From Mycolicibacterium peregrinum (GTDB taxonomy: Bacteria > Actinomycetota > Actinomycetes > Mycobacteriales > Mycobacteriaceae), in NCBI RefSeq assembly GCF_002102345.1, contig NZ_LQPP01000049.1, positions 62,001 through 126,000 of the forward strand: a DNA stretch of 64,000 bases, read 5' to 3'. Position 1 is the stretch's first letter. Each line of letters opens with the position of its first letter. The notes below the pieces were generated by a model, which was not told where the DNA came from, did no database searches, and was given only the letters and a program-made list of their open reading frames with translations. The translations under genes and the position numbers were made by a program. This document shows positions 33,608 through 41,684 of the stretch, piece after piece.

Positions 33608-34332
33608 TCATGGATCCGTTCGCAGTGCCTTGGCGAGCTTGGGGACGACGTTGCCCGGTGCCGCGGGCCGGATCTCGGCTCGGTTCCGATCGGCGATGAC
33701 CGAGTCGGTGACGATCGGTGTATTCGGCGTCACGTCGTACAACGTCACCGCATGAACATTGAGGCCGGCGCCGGGGTGGCACCTGTCCGACTTCGACATA
33801 TCGCCGAGTTCCTCTGGCGCCCAATAGAGTTCAGGATCGACAGCCTTCCGGTCGCCATCGGCTTTTGTCACGCTCGCCGAGGTGTAACACGGATAGCTGA
33901 ACCTGTCCGACATCGTGCGAATGTACTGGTGCACCGCCTCCCCGGGCGCCAGGTAGTACACGTAGGCCCGCATGCCTGTGGGCGTCGGATCGGCGAAATA
34001 GCCGATCACCGGCAGCAGACCGCGTTTCTCGGGTTGTGGCACCACGAAGGCCGCCTCGGCCGCCTGCCGCTGCGCCTCGGCCTCCTGCTGACGTTTGCCG
34101 GCCGCCGACTTCGACATCCCGTCGCTGATGATCGAGCCGCCGAGAAAGAGGGCAACGACGATCAACAGGACACCACCGAGCGCGTCATCCCGTAAGCCGT
34201 GTCGCTCGGCTCGTTGTTCTCGGGATTGCGGAACTTCCAGGACTGGGTGGCCCACCAGATGCCGCGCGGTGCCGCCGCCATGACACCGCCCACCAACACG
34301 CCCACGACAATCAGAAAAATCCCCACACCCAC
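33608..34332 (-). pseudogene. Frameshifted DUF6199-like membrane protein gene
   Basis: Two reading frames make one protein. From GTG 34332 (or 34326) the first frame gives a membrane helix (GIFLIVVGVLVGGVMAA) and the conserved SWKFRNPENNEPSD, then MTRS, before reaching a stop. The second frame resumes GGVLLIVVALFLGG, a second helix, and runs 170 more residues with a cysteine-containing extracytoplasmic part to the stop at 33608. Inserting one base between 34180 and 34179 would join them (MTR-x-GGVLLIVV). Either a one-base deletion or a sequence error; the second frame alone lacks a credible start. Function unknown. Confidence 0.7.
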
Positions 34333-34450
34333 GGACTGACGGTAATAGCGTCGGGCTGTCGGTCGAGACGGTATTTCAGCCCGTCAACAGGACTGATGGG
34401 TCCACCGAGAAATCCAGTACGAAACCTACTCACCGGTAACCGATACCGGT

Positions 34451-34479
34451 TTGGCGAGCGCCAAGGTGCGGCGCATAAA
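34451..34479 (+). promoter_or_regulatory. Candidate accA3 promoter with palindromic operator
   Basis: TTGGCG (34451-34456) and CATAAA (34474-34479) are separated by 17 bases. The -35 is also the left arm of the perfect inverted repeat TTGGCG-AG-CGCCAA (34451-34464), so a regulator bound there would block RNA polymerase. The accA3 start is 56 bases downstream of the -10. Confidence 0.4.
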
Positions 34480-34535
34480 CTGCCCGCGATAGATTCTTAA
34501 AGACGTTTCTTAGAGAACACTGCCGAGGAGGCACC

Positions 34536-36329
34536 GTGGCCAACCACGCCAGCTCAAAGATCTCCAAGGTGCTGGTCGCCAATCGCGGGGAGATCGCGGT
34601 CCGGGTGATCCGTGCCGCGAAAGACGCAGGACTGGCCAGCGTGGCCGTGTATGCCGAGCCTGACGCCGATGCACCACACGTACGGCTTGCCGATGAGGCT
34701 TTCGCCCTGGGCGGCCAGACCTCAGCCGAGTCCTACCTGGTCTTCGAGAAGATCCTGGACGCTGCCGCGAAGTCCGGCGCCAACGCCATCCACCCGGGTT
34801 ACGGCTTCCTGTCGGAGAATGCCGACTTCGCCCAGGCCGTGCTCGACGCCGGGCTGATCTGGATCGGGCCGAGCCCGCAGTCGATCCGGGATCTCGGTGA
34901 CAAGGTCACCGCGCGCCACATCGCCGCCAAGGCCAAGGCACCGCTGGTGCCGGGCACCCCGGACCCCGTCAAGGACGCCGACGAGGTCGTGGCGTTCGCC
35001 AAGGAGTACGGCGTGCCGGTCGCGATCAAGGCCGCCTTCGGCGGCGGCGGTCGCGGCATGAAGGTGGCCCGCACGCTTGAGGAGATCCCCGAACTGTTCG
35101 AGTCGGCGACCCGTGAGGCCGTCGCCGCGTTCGGTCGTGGTGAGTGCTTCGTCGAGCGCTACCTGGACAAGCCGCGCCACGTCGAGGCCCAGGTGATCGC
35201 CGATACCCACGGCAACGTCGTCGTCGCCGGTACCCGCGACTGCTCGCTGCAGCGCCGCTTCCAGAAGCTGGTCGAGGAGGCCCCGGCCCCCTTCCTGACC
35301 GACGCCCAGCGCAAGGAGATCCACGAGTCCGCCAAGCGGATCTGCAAGGAGGCCGGCTACTACGGTGCCGGCACCGTCGAGTACCTGGTCGGCCAGGACG
35401 GCCTGATCTCCTTCCTCGAGGTCAACACCCGCCTGCAGGTGGAACACCCGGTCACCGAGGAGACCTCGGGCATCGACCTGGTGCTGCAGCAGTTCAAGAT
35501 CGCCAACGGCGAGGCCCTGGACATCACCGAGGATCCGACGCCGCGCGGCCACTCGTTCGAGTTCCGCATCAACGGTGAGGACGCCGGCCGCGGCTTCCTG
35601 CCCGCCCCCGGCCCCGTCACCAAGTTCGAGGCCCCGACCGGCCCCGGCGTGCGCATGGACTCCGGTGTGGAGTCCGGTTCGGTCATCGGCGGTCAGTTCG
35701 ACTCGATGCTGGCCAAGCTGATCGTCACCGGCGCTACCCGCGACGAGGCCCTGGCCCGCTCGCGTCGCGCACTGGCCGAGTTCAACGTCGAGGGACTGGC
35801 CACCGTCATCCCGTTCCACCGGGCTGTGGTGTCCGACCCCGCCTTCATCGGCGACGAGGACGGTTTCACCGTCCACACCCGCTGGATCGAGACCGAGTGG
35901 GAGAACACCGTCGAGCCGTTCACCGGTGGCGACCCGATCGAGGAAGAGGACACCGTTCCTCGCCAGACCGTGGTCGTCGAGGTCGGTGGGCGTCGCCTCG
36001 AGGTGTCGCTGCCCGGTGACCTGGCGCTCGGCGGTGGCGGCGGTGCTGCCCCCGGCGCGATTCGCAAGAAGCCCAAGGCTCGCAAGCGCGGCGCCAGTGG
36101 CGGCGCGGCGGCTTCGGGTGACTCGGTGACCGCGCCGATGCAGGGCACCGTGGTCAAGGTCGCCGTCGAGGAGGGCCAGGAGGTGGCCGCAGGCGACCTC
36201 GTGGTGGTTCTGGAGGCCATGAAGATGGAGAACCCGGTGACCGCCCACAAGGACGGCGTCATCACGGGGTTGGCCGTCGAGGCCGGTGCTGCCATCACCC
36301 AGGGCACCGTGATCGCCGAGATCAAGTAA
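34536..36329 (+). CDS. accA3: Biotin-dependent acyl-CoA carboxylase alpha subunit AccA3
   Basis: A 597-residue subunit with biotin carboxylase and biotin carrier domains, shared by several mycobacterial acyl-CoA carboxylases. The N-terminal ATP-grasp part begins KVLVANRGEIAVRVIRAAKDAG (about 9). The ATP-binding loop is KAAFGGGGRGMKV (about 165) and LEVNTRLQVEHPVTEE (about 294) is the catalytic segment. A flexible linker (AAPGAIRKKPKARKRG) leads to the carrier domain, where EAMKMENPV carries the biotinyl Lys563. GTG 34536 follows GAGGAGG. It is followed by a strong hairpin terminator. Works with AccD5/AccE5, and is biotinylated by BirA, both in this window. Confidence 0.98.
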   Translation: MANHASSKISKVLVANRGEIAVRVIRAAKDAGLASVAVYAEPDADAPHVRLADEAFALGGQTSAESYLVFEKILDAAAKSGANAIHPGYGFLSENADFAQAVLDAGLIWIGPSPQSIRDLGDKVTARHIAAKAKAPLVPGTPDPVKDADEVVAFAKEYGVPVAIKAAFGGGGRGMKVARTLEEIPELFESATREAVAAFGRGECFVERYLDKPRHVEAQVIADTHGNVVVAGTRDCSLQRRFQKLVEEAPAPFLTDAQRKEIHESAKRICKEAGYYGAGTVEYLVGQDGLISFLEVNTRLQVEHPVTEETSGIDLVLQQFKIANGEALDITEDPTPRGHSFEFRINGEDAGRGFLPAPGPVTKFEAPTGPGVRMDSGVESGSVIGGQFDSMLAKLIVTGATRDEALARSRRALAEFNVEGLATVIPFHRAVVSDPAFIGDEDGFTVHTRWIETEWENTVEPFTGGDPIEEEDTVPRQTVVVEVGGRRLEVSLPGDLALGGGGGAAPGAIRKKPKARKRGASGGAAASGDSVTAPMQGTVVKVAVEEGQEVAAGDLVVVLEAMKMENPVTAHKDGVITGLAVEAGAAITQGTVIAEIK

Positions 36330-36346
36330 CGCCCAGCTCTTTCCGT

Positions 36347-36379
36347 CGAGGCCGTAGTCACCACGTGACTACGGCCTCG
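36347..36379 (+). terminator. Hairpin terminator after accA3
   Basis: A perfect 15-bp stem, CGAGGCCGTAGTCAC pairing with GTGACTACGGCCTCG, with a 3-base loop (36362-36364), beginning 18 bases after the accA3 stop. There is no long T-run, but very stable stems without T-runs are usual mycobacterial terminators. Confidence 0.75.
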
Positions 36380-36417
36380 CGGCGTTTCTCGGCCACCGAC
36401 TATGGAACGCTGAGTAC

Positions 36418-36750
36418 GTGGAACCTGTGGAGATCAACAACGGACAGTGGTATCTGCGCGGGCTGCGCGCCGATGACCGTGTCGACGACCGGCCGGCGCT
36501 CACCGACCTCGGCGAGGATGACCTGGACTACGTGCACGATGCCGCCGACGGCTGGGCCGATGACACCCGGTACACGTGGGCCGTCTGTGAACCGACCAGC
36601 GGCGAACTGCTCGCGGAGGTCATCCTCGATCCCGTCACCGGATTCCTGAGCAGCCGGGGCCGGCCCGGATTCGAGGACGCCGCCGCGATCTCGGAGGACA
36701 CCGTGCGGCGCTACGCGACGCAGGTGCTCGGGCTGGAGGTGCACACGTGA
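36418..36750 (+). CDS. Small hypothetical protein, GNAT-N-terminus-like
   Basis: A 110-residue acidic protein. WYLRGLRADDRVDDRPALTDLGEDD then YTWAVCEPTSGELLAEVILDP looks like the first strands and helices of a GNAT acetyltransferase. It stops before an acetyl-CoA-binding Q/RxxGxG/A motif would appear, so no catalytic function should be assumed. GTG 36418 is the start. It is coupled to mdh by a GTGA overlap, and follows the accA3 terminator, so it probably has its own promoter. Confidence 0.65.
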   Translation: MEPVEINNGQWYLRGLRADDRVDDRPALTDLGEDDLDYVHDAADGWADDTRYTWAVCEPTSGELLAEVILDPVTGFLSSRGRPGFEDAAAISEDTVRRYATQVLGLEVHT

Positions 36751-37733
36751 CCGCCCCCAAGGTCGTCACGGTGACCGGCGCGGCCGGGCAGATCGGCTAC
36801 GCCGCGCTGTTCCGCATCGGTGCCGGTGCCCTGCTGGGACGCGACGTGCCGGTGAAGCTACGCCTGCTGGAACTGCCCGCCGCGATCCGCGCTGCCGAGG
36901 GCGTGGTCATGGAGCTGGTCGACAGCGCCTTCGACGGGCTGGTCGACGTCGAGATCTACGACGACCCGGTGCAGGCTTTCGACGGCGTCGATGTCGCGCT
37001 GCTGGTCGGGGCCCGGCCGCGCAGTAAAGGGATGGAACGCGCCGACCTGTTGGCGGCCAATGCCGCGATCTTCGCCGAGTCGGGCAAGGCACTGAACGCG
37101 GGCGCGGCCACAGATGTGCGCGTCGTGGTGGTCGGTAACCCGGCCAACACGAACGCACTGGTGGCCGCGGCCCACGCGCCCGACATTCCGTCCGAGCGAT
37201 TCACCGCGCTCACCCGGCTCGACCACAACCGCGCTGTCGCCGCCCTGGCCACGCACGCGGGTGTGCACGTCACCGACGTGTCCCGGGTGACCGTGTGGGG
37301 CAACCACTCCCCGAGCATGTATCCCGACATCTTCCACGCGGTGGTCGATGGACGCCCGGGAGCCGAGTACGCCGCTGACACCGACTGGCTGACCAACGAT
37401 TTCATCCCGACCGTGGCCACCCGCGGCACCGCGATCATCGAGGCGCGTGGCACCTCGTCGGCGGCGTCGGCTGCCAACGCCGCCATCGACCACGTCCGCG
37501 ACTGGGTGGACGGCACCGATGCCGACGACTGGACCTCGGTGGCTCTCCCGTCCCCAGGGGTCTACGGGGTGCCTGAGGGCGTCGTCGCCTCGCTTCCGGT
37601 CCGCGCGGTCGACGGCCGGTGGGAAATCGTCGAAGGCCTGGAGATCAACGAGTTCTCCCGGGCCAGGATCGACGCGTCGGTGGCCGAGCTCGTGGAGGAG
37701 CGCCACGCGGTCGAGCGACTCGGCCTGCTGTAG
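36747..37733 (+). CDS. mdh: Malate dehydrogenase
   Basis: A 328-residue NAD-dependent malate dehydrogenase interconverting malate and oxaloacetate. The N-terminal NAD motif is VTVTGAAGQIGYAALFRI (about 7-24), and the substrate loop is LVGARPRSKGMERADLL (about 91). NPANTNAL lies near 132, TRLDHNRAVAAL (about 156) holds the catalytic Asp, and VWGNHSPSMYPD (about 185) the catalytic His. M. tuberculosis mdh (Rv1240) lies elsewhere; whether this is the only copy cannot be judged here. It starts inside the stop of the preceding small gene. Confidence 0.93.
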   Translation: MTAPKVVTVTGAAGQIGYAALFRIGAGALLGRDVPVKLRLLELPAAIRAAEGVVMELVDSAFDGLVDVEIYDDPVQAFDGVDVALLVGARPRSKGMERADLLAANAAIFAESGKALNAGAATDVRVVVVGNPANTNALVAAAHAPDIPSERFTALTRLDHNRAVAALATHAGVHVTDVSRVTVWGNHSPSMYPDIFHAVVDGRPGAEYAADTDWLTNDFIPTVATRGTAIIEARGTSSAASAANAAIDHVRDWVDGTDADDWTSVALPSPGVYGVPEGVVASLPVRAVDGRWEIVEGLEINEFSRARIDASVAELVEERHAVERLGLL

Positions 37734-37842
37734 CACCTCGGCGGCTTTCACGCACCGTGAATGGTGCGGAATAAGCAGGCCGGCGACCCGTACGGCCCGG
37801 TGCCGGCGGCCTGTCCGCACCGCGAGCTTCTAGCGTCGGCGC

Positions 37843-38592
37843 ATGTCAACACATCCTTCGGCGCTCCCCTTCGCCGGCCGCAACATCGTCCTCATCGGTG
37901 GCGGTTCAGGCATCGGTCTGGCCACCGCCCGCCTCGTCACAGCTGGGAACGGCACGGTCATCCTGGGCGGGCGCACACCCGAGCGGCTGGCCGCCGCCGC
38001 GACAACCCTCGGGCCGCAAGCCGGTTGGCATCGGGTTGACACCGCCGACCAGGATTCGATCGACGCGTTCTTCGATTTCGTCGGTACCAGGTTGGGCTCC
38101 GTCCACGGCCTGTTCACCACCGCCGCCGACTACCTGACCGGTCCGATGGCCCGGCTCACTGTCGACCAGGCGGCCACGGCGTTCGACTCCAAGTTCTGGG
38201 GGCAATACCGGGTGGTCAAGTCGGCGATTCCGCTGCTGAGCCCTGACGCCGCGATCGTGCTGATGTCGGGTGCCGCCAGTGCCCGCCCGGCCGCGGTCGC
38301 TCCTGCGTACAGCGCGGCCAACGCAGCGATCGAAGGCCTGGCCCGTGGGTTGGCTGTGGAATTGGCGCCGGTGACCGTCAACGCGATCGCCCCTGGCACG
38401 GTCGAGGGCAATCTCTGGAGCCAACGCGATCCCGCCATCCGGGAACAGGCGTTCGCGGCGTATCGCGACGCCTCCACCATCGGGCGGTTGGCCGACGAGG
38501 ATGAGATCGCACAGTCGGTGAGCTACCTGCTCAGCAGCAGGATAACTACCGGTTCCACCCTCTTTCCAGACGGCGGGTACGCCTTCCGCTGA
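37843..38592 (+). CDS. SDR family protein with Asn in place of catalytic Lys
   Basis: A 249-residue classical short-chain dehydrogenase. The cofactor motif is VLIGGGSGIGLATARLV (about 17), followed by ILGGRTPERL, which suggests NADP. The catalytic Ser is in VLMSGAASARP (about 142) and the Tyr in AYSAANAAIEGLARGL (about 157). The usual YxxxK reads YSAAN, so the Lys that lowers the Tyr pKa is missing. The C-terminus (TIGRLADEDEIAQSVSYLLS, GSTLFPDGGYAF) is canonical. The protein may bind cofactor without normal oxidoreductase activity, or use an altered mechanism. It stands alone between mdh and the convergent nucleotidyltransferase. Confidence 0.9.
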   Translation: MSTHPSALPFAGRNIVLIGGGSGIGLATARLVTAGNGTVILGGRTPERLAAAATTLGPQAGWHRVDTADQDSIDAFFDFVGTRLGSVHGLFTTAADYLTGPMARLTVDQAATAFDSKFWGQYRVVKSAIPLLSPDAAIVLMSGAASARPAAVAPAYSAANAAIEGLARGLAVELAPVTVNAIAPGTVEGNLWSQRDPAIREQAFAAYRDASTIGRLADEDEIAQSVSYLLSSRITTGSTLFPDGGYAFR

Positions 38593-38600
38593 CGGGGCGG

Positions 38601-39149
38601 TCAGCGCACGTCGATGTCGAGGCCGGTGGCGAGGTCACCGCATTCCACCGCGACGACGTCGTCGCGGCCGCCGAGAAATGCCCGGGCGCCCTGGTCGCCG
38701 TCCAGGGTGCCCGTGAGCTCGGCAAGGTGCCTGCGGGCCACGACGACGGGGTGGCCCGGACGGCCCTCGTAGACGGCGCGGGCCAGGCCGGAACCGGAGC
38801 CGCGCGCCGCAGCCAGGACCCGGGCCACGACGTCGGCCGCCACGTCGGGCGTATCGACGGTGTGCAGGATGACCCATTGCGCATCGCCCGCGGCGGCGAG
38901 CCCTTCGCGGACCGACGCGCTCATGCCGTCGGCCCAGCGTGCGGCCACTACGGCGCGAGCCGGCGCCGGCACGTCCACCACGGCAGCGCCCAGTACCACG
39001 ATCACGTCGTCGCAGCCGCCGCCGGCGAGTGCGGCCACCGCAAGCTCAAGCCAATTGCCTGCATCTGCAAGGACTTTCGGCATTCCGAAGCGGCTGCCCG
39101 CACCGGCGGCCAGCACCACCCCGGCGACGGCTGCGTCGGCGTTCGGCAT
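38601..39149 (-). CDS. MobA/MocA-like nucleotidyltransferase
   Basis: A 182-residue NTP-transferase-fold protein of the MobA/MocA/CoxI type. The signature is VAGVVLAAGAGSRFGMPKVLA (about 9-29). ILHTVDTPDVAADVV (about 97) carries the metal-binding Asp region, and GRPGHPVVVARRHL (about 132) is typical of the MocA group. Such enzymes attach CMP or GMP to molybdopterin, but other cofactors or sugars are used by relatives, so the reaction is open. ATG 39149 is chosen; longer frames run into the STAS gene promoter. It is divergent from the STAS gene. Confidence 0.85.
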   Translation of the reverse strand: MPNADAAVAGVVLAAGAGSRFGMPKVLADAGNWLELAVAALAGGGCDDVIVVLGAAVVDVPAPARAVVAARWADGMSASVREGLAAAGDAQWVILHTVDTPDVAADVVARVLAAARGSGSGLARAVYEGRPGHPVVVARRHLAELTGTLDGDQGARAFLGGRDDVVAVECGDLATGLDIDVR

Positions 39150-39192
39150 GCGAACAGTCTGAACTGGAACTCTAAGAAACCACTCAGACAAA

Positions 39193-39247
39193 TTGTCCGG
39201 TGACCTTGATCGCGGTAGGGTCCAAGACAGGTTGAGTTCACAGCCGC
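39193..39247 (+). promoter_or_regulatory. STAS gene promoter and conserved 33-nt block, copy 1
   Basis: TTGTCC (39193-39198), a 17-base spacer, then TAGGGT (39216-39221), a good SigA-type pair. Bases 39215-39247, covering the -10 and the first part of the transcript, match 45830-45862 at 30 of 33 positions (common core CAGGTTGAGTTCACAGCC). The other copy precedes the second STAS gene. The leader to the ATG is about 120 bases. Confidence 0.65.
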
Positions 39248-39345
39248 GGCGGGCGTCAACGGCATACGCGCGGGAACTCGCATTCTTGTCGATTGACGCC
39301 GCACCAACAGTACGAATACGCGTATTACGACTGATGGAGCTAAGA

Positions 39346-39768
39346 ATGACCGTCTTTTCGACGAACGCACTGATCGACCGGACCGACAATTCGCAGGCCG
39401 GGTTTTCGACCCGCCGACTGCCGCCGTCAACGGCGGTGATCAGCGCTCACGGTGAGATCGATGCCACCAACGCCAACGAGTTCGCCGACTACGCGTTGCG
39501 ACACACCGGCGAGGTCGAGCGGCTGGCCGTCGACTTGACAGAGGTCGAGTTCTTCGGCACCGCAGGGCTTTCCGCTCTCAAGGCCATCGAAGCGCAATGC
39601 TCTGTCCGCGATATCGACTGGGTACTGGTGCCCAGCAAGCCGGTAAACCGACTACTCCGCATCTGCGACCCCGAGTCGGACTGGCACACGTGCTACAGCG
39701 TGGCTGCGGCCCTGTCCACGCTGAACGGCAAAACCCCGCTACTGCAGCTGGTCACGAAGTCGCGCTAG
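39346..39768 (+). CDS. STAS-domain anti-anti-sigma factor (SigF system)
   Basis: A 140-residue single STAS domain, probably an antagonist of the anti-sigma factor RsbW encoded next to sigF. The domain covers about residues 25-120: VISAHGEIDATNANEFADY, LAVDLTEVEFFGTAGLSALKAIE and DIDWVLVPSKPVNRLLRICD. The phospho-acceptor loop (DSSG in SpoIIAA) reads GTAG, with Thr one residue before the usual Ser, so phosphorylation control may differ. ATG 39346 is preceded by GGAG. Its 3' end overlaps the convergent sigF end by 30 bases. A paralog lies at 45975. Confidence 0.88.
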   Translation: MTVFSTNALIDRTDNSQAGFSTRRLPPSTAVISAHGEIDATNANEFADYALRHTGEVERLAVDLTEVEFFGTAGLSALKAIEAQCSVRDIDWVLVPSKPVNRLLRICDPESDWHTCYSVAAALSTLNGKTPLLQLVTKSR

Positions 39769-40491
39769 CGATTTCGCCAGCAGCCTCGATACGTGCATCT
39801 GCGAGACACCGACCCGCTCGGCGATCTGCGTCTGCGTCATGGATTCGAAGAAGCGCAGCAGCAGCACTGTCCGTTCCCGCTCAGGTAGTTGAGCCAGCAA
39901 CGGCCGCAACGTTTCCCGATTGTCGATTTGATCCAGCCCGTCATCCATATCGCCGAGCGTGTCCACGATCGCGGGCGCGTCCTCGTCGCCGCCGCCACCG
40001 CTGTCGATCGACAGCGTGTTGTACGAGCTGCCCGCCACCAGGCCTTCGATCACCTCTTCGCGGTCCATGTCGAGTTCCTCGGCGAGCTCAGAGGCCGTCG
40101 GGGCGCGTCCCAGCCGCTGGGACAGCTCCGCGGTCGCCGCACCGAGCCGCAGGTGCAGCTCCTTGAGCCGCCGTGGCACCTTCACCGACCAGCTGTTGTC
40201 GCGGAAGTGGCGCCGGACCTCCCCCATGATCGTCGGCACGGCAAACGACACGAAGTCCGACCCGGCCTCGACATCGAACCGGTTCACCGCGTTGACCAGG
40301 CCGACACGTGCCACCTGGACCAGGTCCTCGCGCGGCTCGCCGCGACCGTCGAATCGCCGTGCGATGTGATCGGCGAGCGGCAGGCACCGCTCGACGATCC
40401 GCTCACGTTGACGTTCCCGAGCCGGCGAGTCCTCGGACAGTCCGCTCAGTTCGCGAAACATGTCGCGAACATCCGCATATTCCGACGTCAC
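39739..40491 (-). CDS. sigF: RNA polymerase sigma factor SigF
   Basis: Stress/stationary-phase sigma factor of the SigB/SigF group. The 250 residues show region 2 (LPLADHIARRFDGRGEPREDLVQVARVGLVNAVNRFD, -10 recognition at about 36-75), region 3 (LSQRLGRAPTASELAEELDM, about 122) and region 4 with a helix-turn-helix (RERTVLLLRFFESMTQTQIAERVGVSQMHVSRLL, about 205-238). Its start overlaps rsbW by four bases (ATGA), as in Rv3286c-Rv3287c. Many candidate SigF promoters lie within the next 15 kb. RsbW is expected to hold it inactive until a STAS partner sequesters RsbW. Confidence 0.97.
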   Translation of the reverse strand: MTSEYADVRDMFRELSGLSEDSPARERQRERIVERCLPLADHIARRFDGRGEPREDLVQVARVGLVNAVNRFDVEAGSDFVSFAVPTIMGEVRRHFRDNSWSVKVPRRLKELHLRLGAATAELSQRLGRAPTASELAEELDMDREEVIEGLVAGSSYNTLSIDSGGGGDEDAPAIVDTLGDMDDGLDQIDNRETLRPLLAQLPERERTVLLLRFFESMTQTQIAERVGVSQMHVSRLLAKSLARLRDQLQ

Positions 40492-40922
40492 CGCAGCAGG
40501 CTCGCTCGCCTCGTCGTCAGGGTGATGCCGTGTACCTGTCCGGCATCGGGGCCGTCACCATCGGTGAAGGTGTTGACCTCGTCGGTCAGCGAGCTCAGGA
40601 CGTGCCAACTGAAACTGCCGGGCTCGACCACCGCAGCCTCCGTGCTGGTGGTGGACGCGGTGATCACCACGGCTTCTTCGCCCGGGTCGATGGTCAGTCG
40701 CAGGCTCGAATCCGGCAACGAGGCTCGGATCAAGGCCGTGCAGGCCTCGTCCACGGCCAACCGCAAGTCGGCGACGACATCGAAATCAAGGTCTTCGAAA
40801 GCTGCAACCGCAGCGATGAGCGTGCGCACTACGGCCAGGTTCTCCAACCTGGCAGCGACCCGAATCTCCACTGCCCGCTCCGCGCGGCTCAGCGGCTTGG
40901 ATTGGCCATCTTCGTCGGCCAT
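40488..40922 (-). CDS. rsbW: Anti-sigma F factor RsbW (UsfX)
   Basis: A 144-residue GHKL-type anti-sigma factor that binds SigF. The sequence begins MADEDGQSK. Features are RAVEIRVAARLENLAVVRTLI (about 17-37), the N-box region DVVADLRLAVDEACTALI (about 47) and the late PGSFSWHVLSSLTDEVNTF (about 100). ATG 40922 is preferred because GGGAGGTGAG immediately precedes it; ATG 40937 would leave that site inside the gene. Coupled to sigF. A candidate SigF-type promoter lies 160 bases upstream, suggesting autoregulation. Confidence 0.95.
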   Translation of the reverse strand: MADEDGQSKPLSRAERAVEIRVAARLENLAVVRTLIAAVAAFEDLDFDVVADLRLAVDEACTALIRASLPDSSLRLTIDPGEEAVVITASTTSTEAAVVEPGSFSWHVLSSLTDEVNTFTDGDGPDAGQVHGITLTTRRASLLR

Positions 40923-41084
40923 CTCACCTCCCGACATCTCGGATCGACAGTATGCCAGTCGGCGTTCCTCGCCTCACGAGTCGGCTCTGCTGACCACAAC
41001 GCGTCGCGATGTCGGTCTCGACTTCGACACTGTTGTCCCTTTCCTGGGCCCTGACACGGCCCCGCACGGGACCTCCGGCCAGGG

Positions 41085-41110
41085 ATGCCCATCGCGGCGC
41101 ACCGCGAAAC
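41085..41110 (-). promoter_or_regulatory. Candidate SigF promoter of rsbW-sigF
   Basis: Minus strand GTTT (41110-41107), 16 bases, GGGCAT (41090-41085). One base differs from the GGGTAT -10. It would give a leader of about 155 bases before rsbW and fits known SigF autoregulation in mycobacteria. Confidence 0.4.
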
Positions 41111-41138
41111 CTATGTCGAACGTGGGATTATCGAACCT

Positions 41139-41684
41139 ATGGATCCGGACCGTCCTGAGCGGGATCAGCCCTGGGACCAAACCGCTCGGCACGAAACGGA
41201 AGCCGAACGGCTCGACCGTAACTGGAGCAGCCTGCTGCAGGAACTGCGGGTCGTGCAGACCGGTGTCCAGCTGCTCACCGGCCTGCTGCTGACTCTGCCG
41301 TTCCAGGAACGGTTTTCCATGCTCGACGAGCCCATGCGGGTCCTCTATCTCGTGACGGTCGCATGTTCGGCCGCCGCCACCGCGCTGCTCGTCGCGCCGG
41401 TGGGGATGCACCGCATCCTGTTCCGCAGGCACCGGTTGAACCTGCTGGTGTCCGCCGCGCACAGGTGCGCATTCATCGGCCTGGTCTTGCTCGGACTCGC
41501 GATGACGGGGGTGACCGAGTTGATCTTCGACACGGTCGCCGGGCGCGAGGCCGGAGTGATCGCGGGGGTCATCGCCCTGCTGACGTTCGTCGGAGTCTGG
41601 CTGCTGCTGCCGTTTGCGATGCGGCTGGGTCATCCGATGTCGACCGGGTCCTCAGTCGAGTTCGGCGCGCAGCGCAGCCAGTAG
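41139..41684 (+). CDS. DUF6328-like membrane protein
   Basis: A 181-residue protein with a polar N-terminus of 45 residues and four hydrophobic segments (about 46-68, 74-93, 113-133 and 143-165). LDRNWSSLLQELRVVQTGVQLLTGLLLTLPFQERF is the family-like start of the membrane part. Function unknown. It is divergent from rsbW-sigF and overlaps the convergent LLM oxidoreductase end by 33 bases. ATG 41139 lacks an evident ribosome site. Relatives are often encoded near stress genes in actinobacteria (remembered, not verified). Confidence 0.75.
   Translation: MDPDRPERDQPWDQTARHETEAERLDRNWSSLLQELRVVQTGVQLLTGLLLTLPFQERFSMLDEPMRVLYLVTVACSAAATALLVAPVGMHRILFRRHRLNLLVSAAHRCAFIGLVLLGLAMTGVTELIFDTVAGREAGVIAGVIALLTFVGVWLLLPFAMRLGHPMSTGSSVEFGAQRSQ

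Noticed and set aside
34722..36248. 508-residue minus-strand frame opposite accA3
   Set aside because: Antisense to accA3, whose motifs are conserved throughout; no recognisable domain.
39315..39326. Palindrome AATACGCGTATT in the leader of the first STAS gene
   Set aside because: Perfect but short, not repeated at the second STAS gene, and without a candidate regulator.
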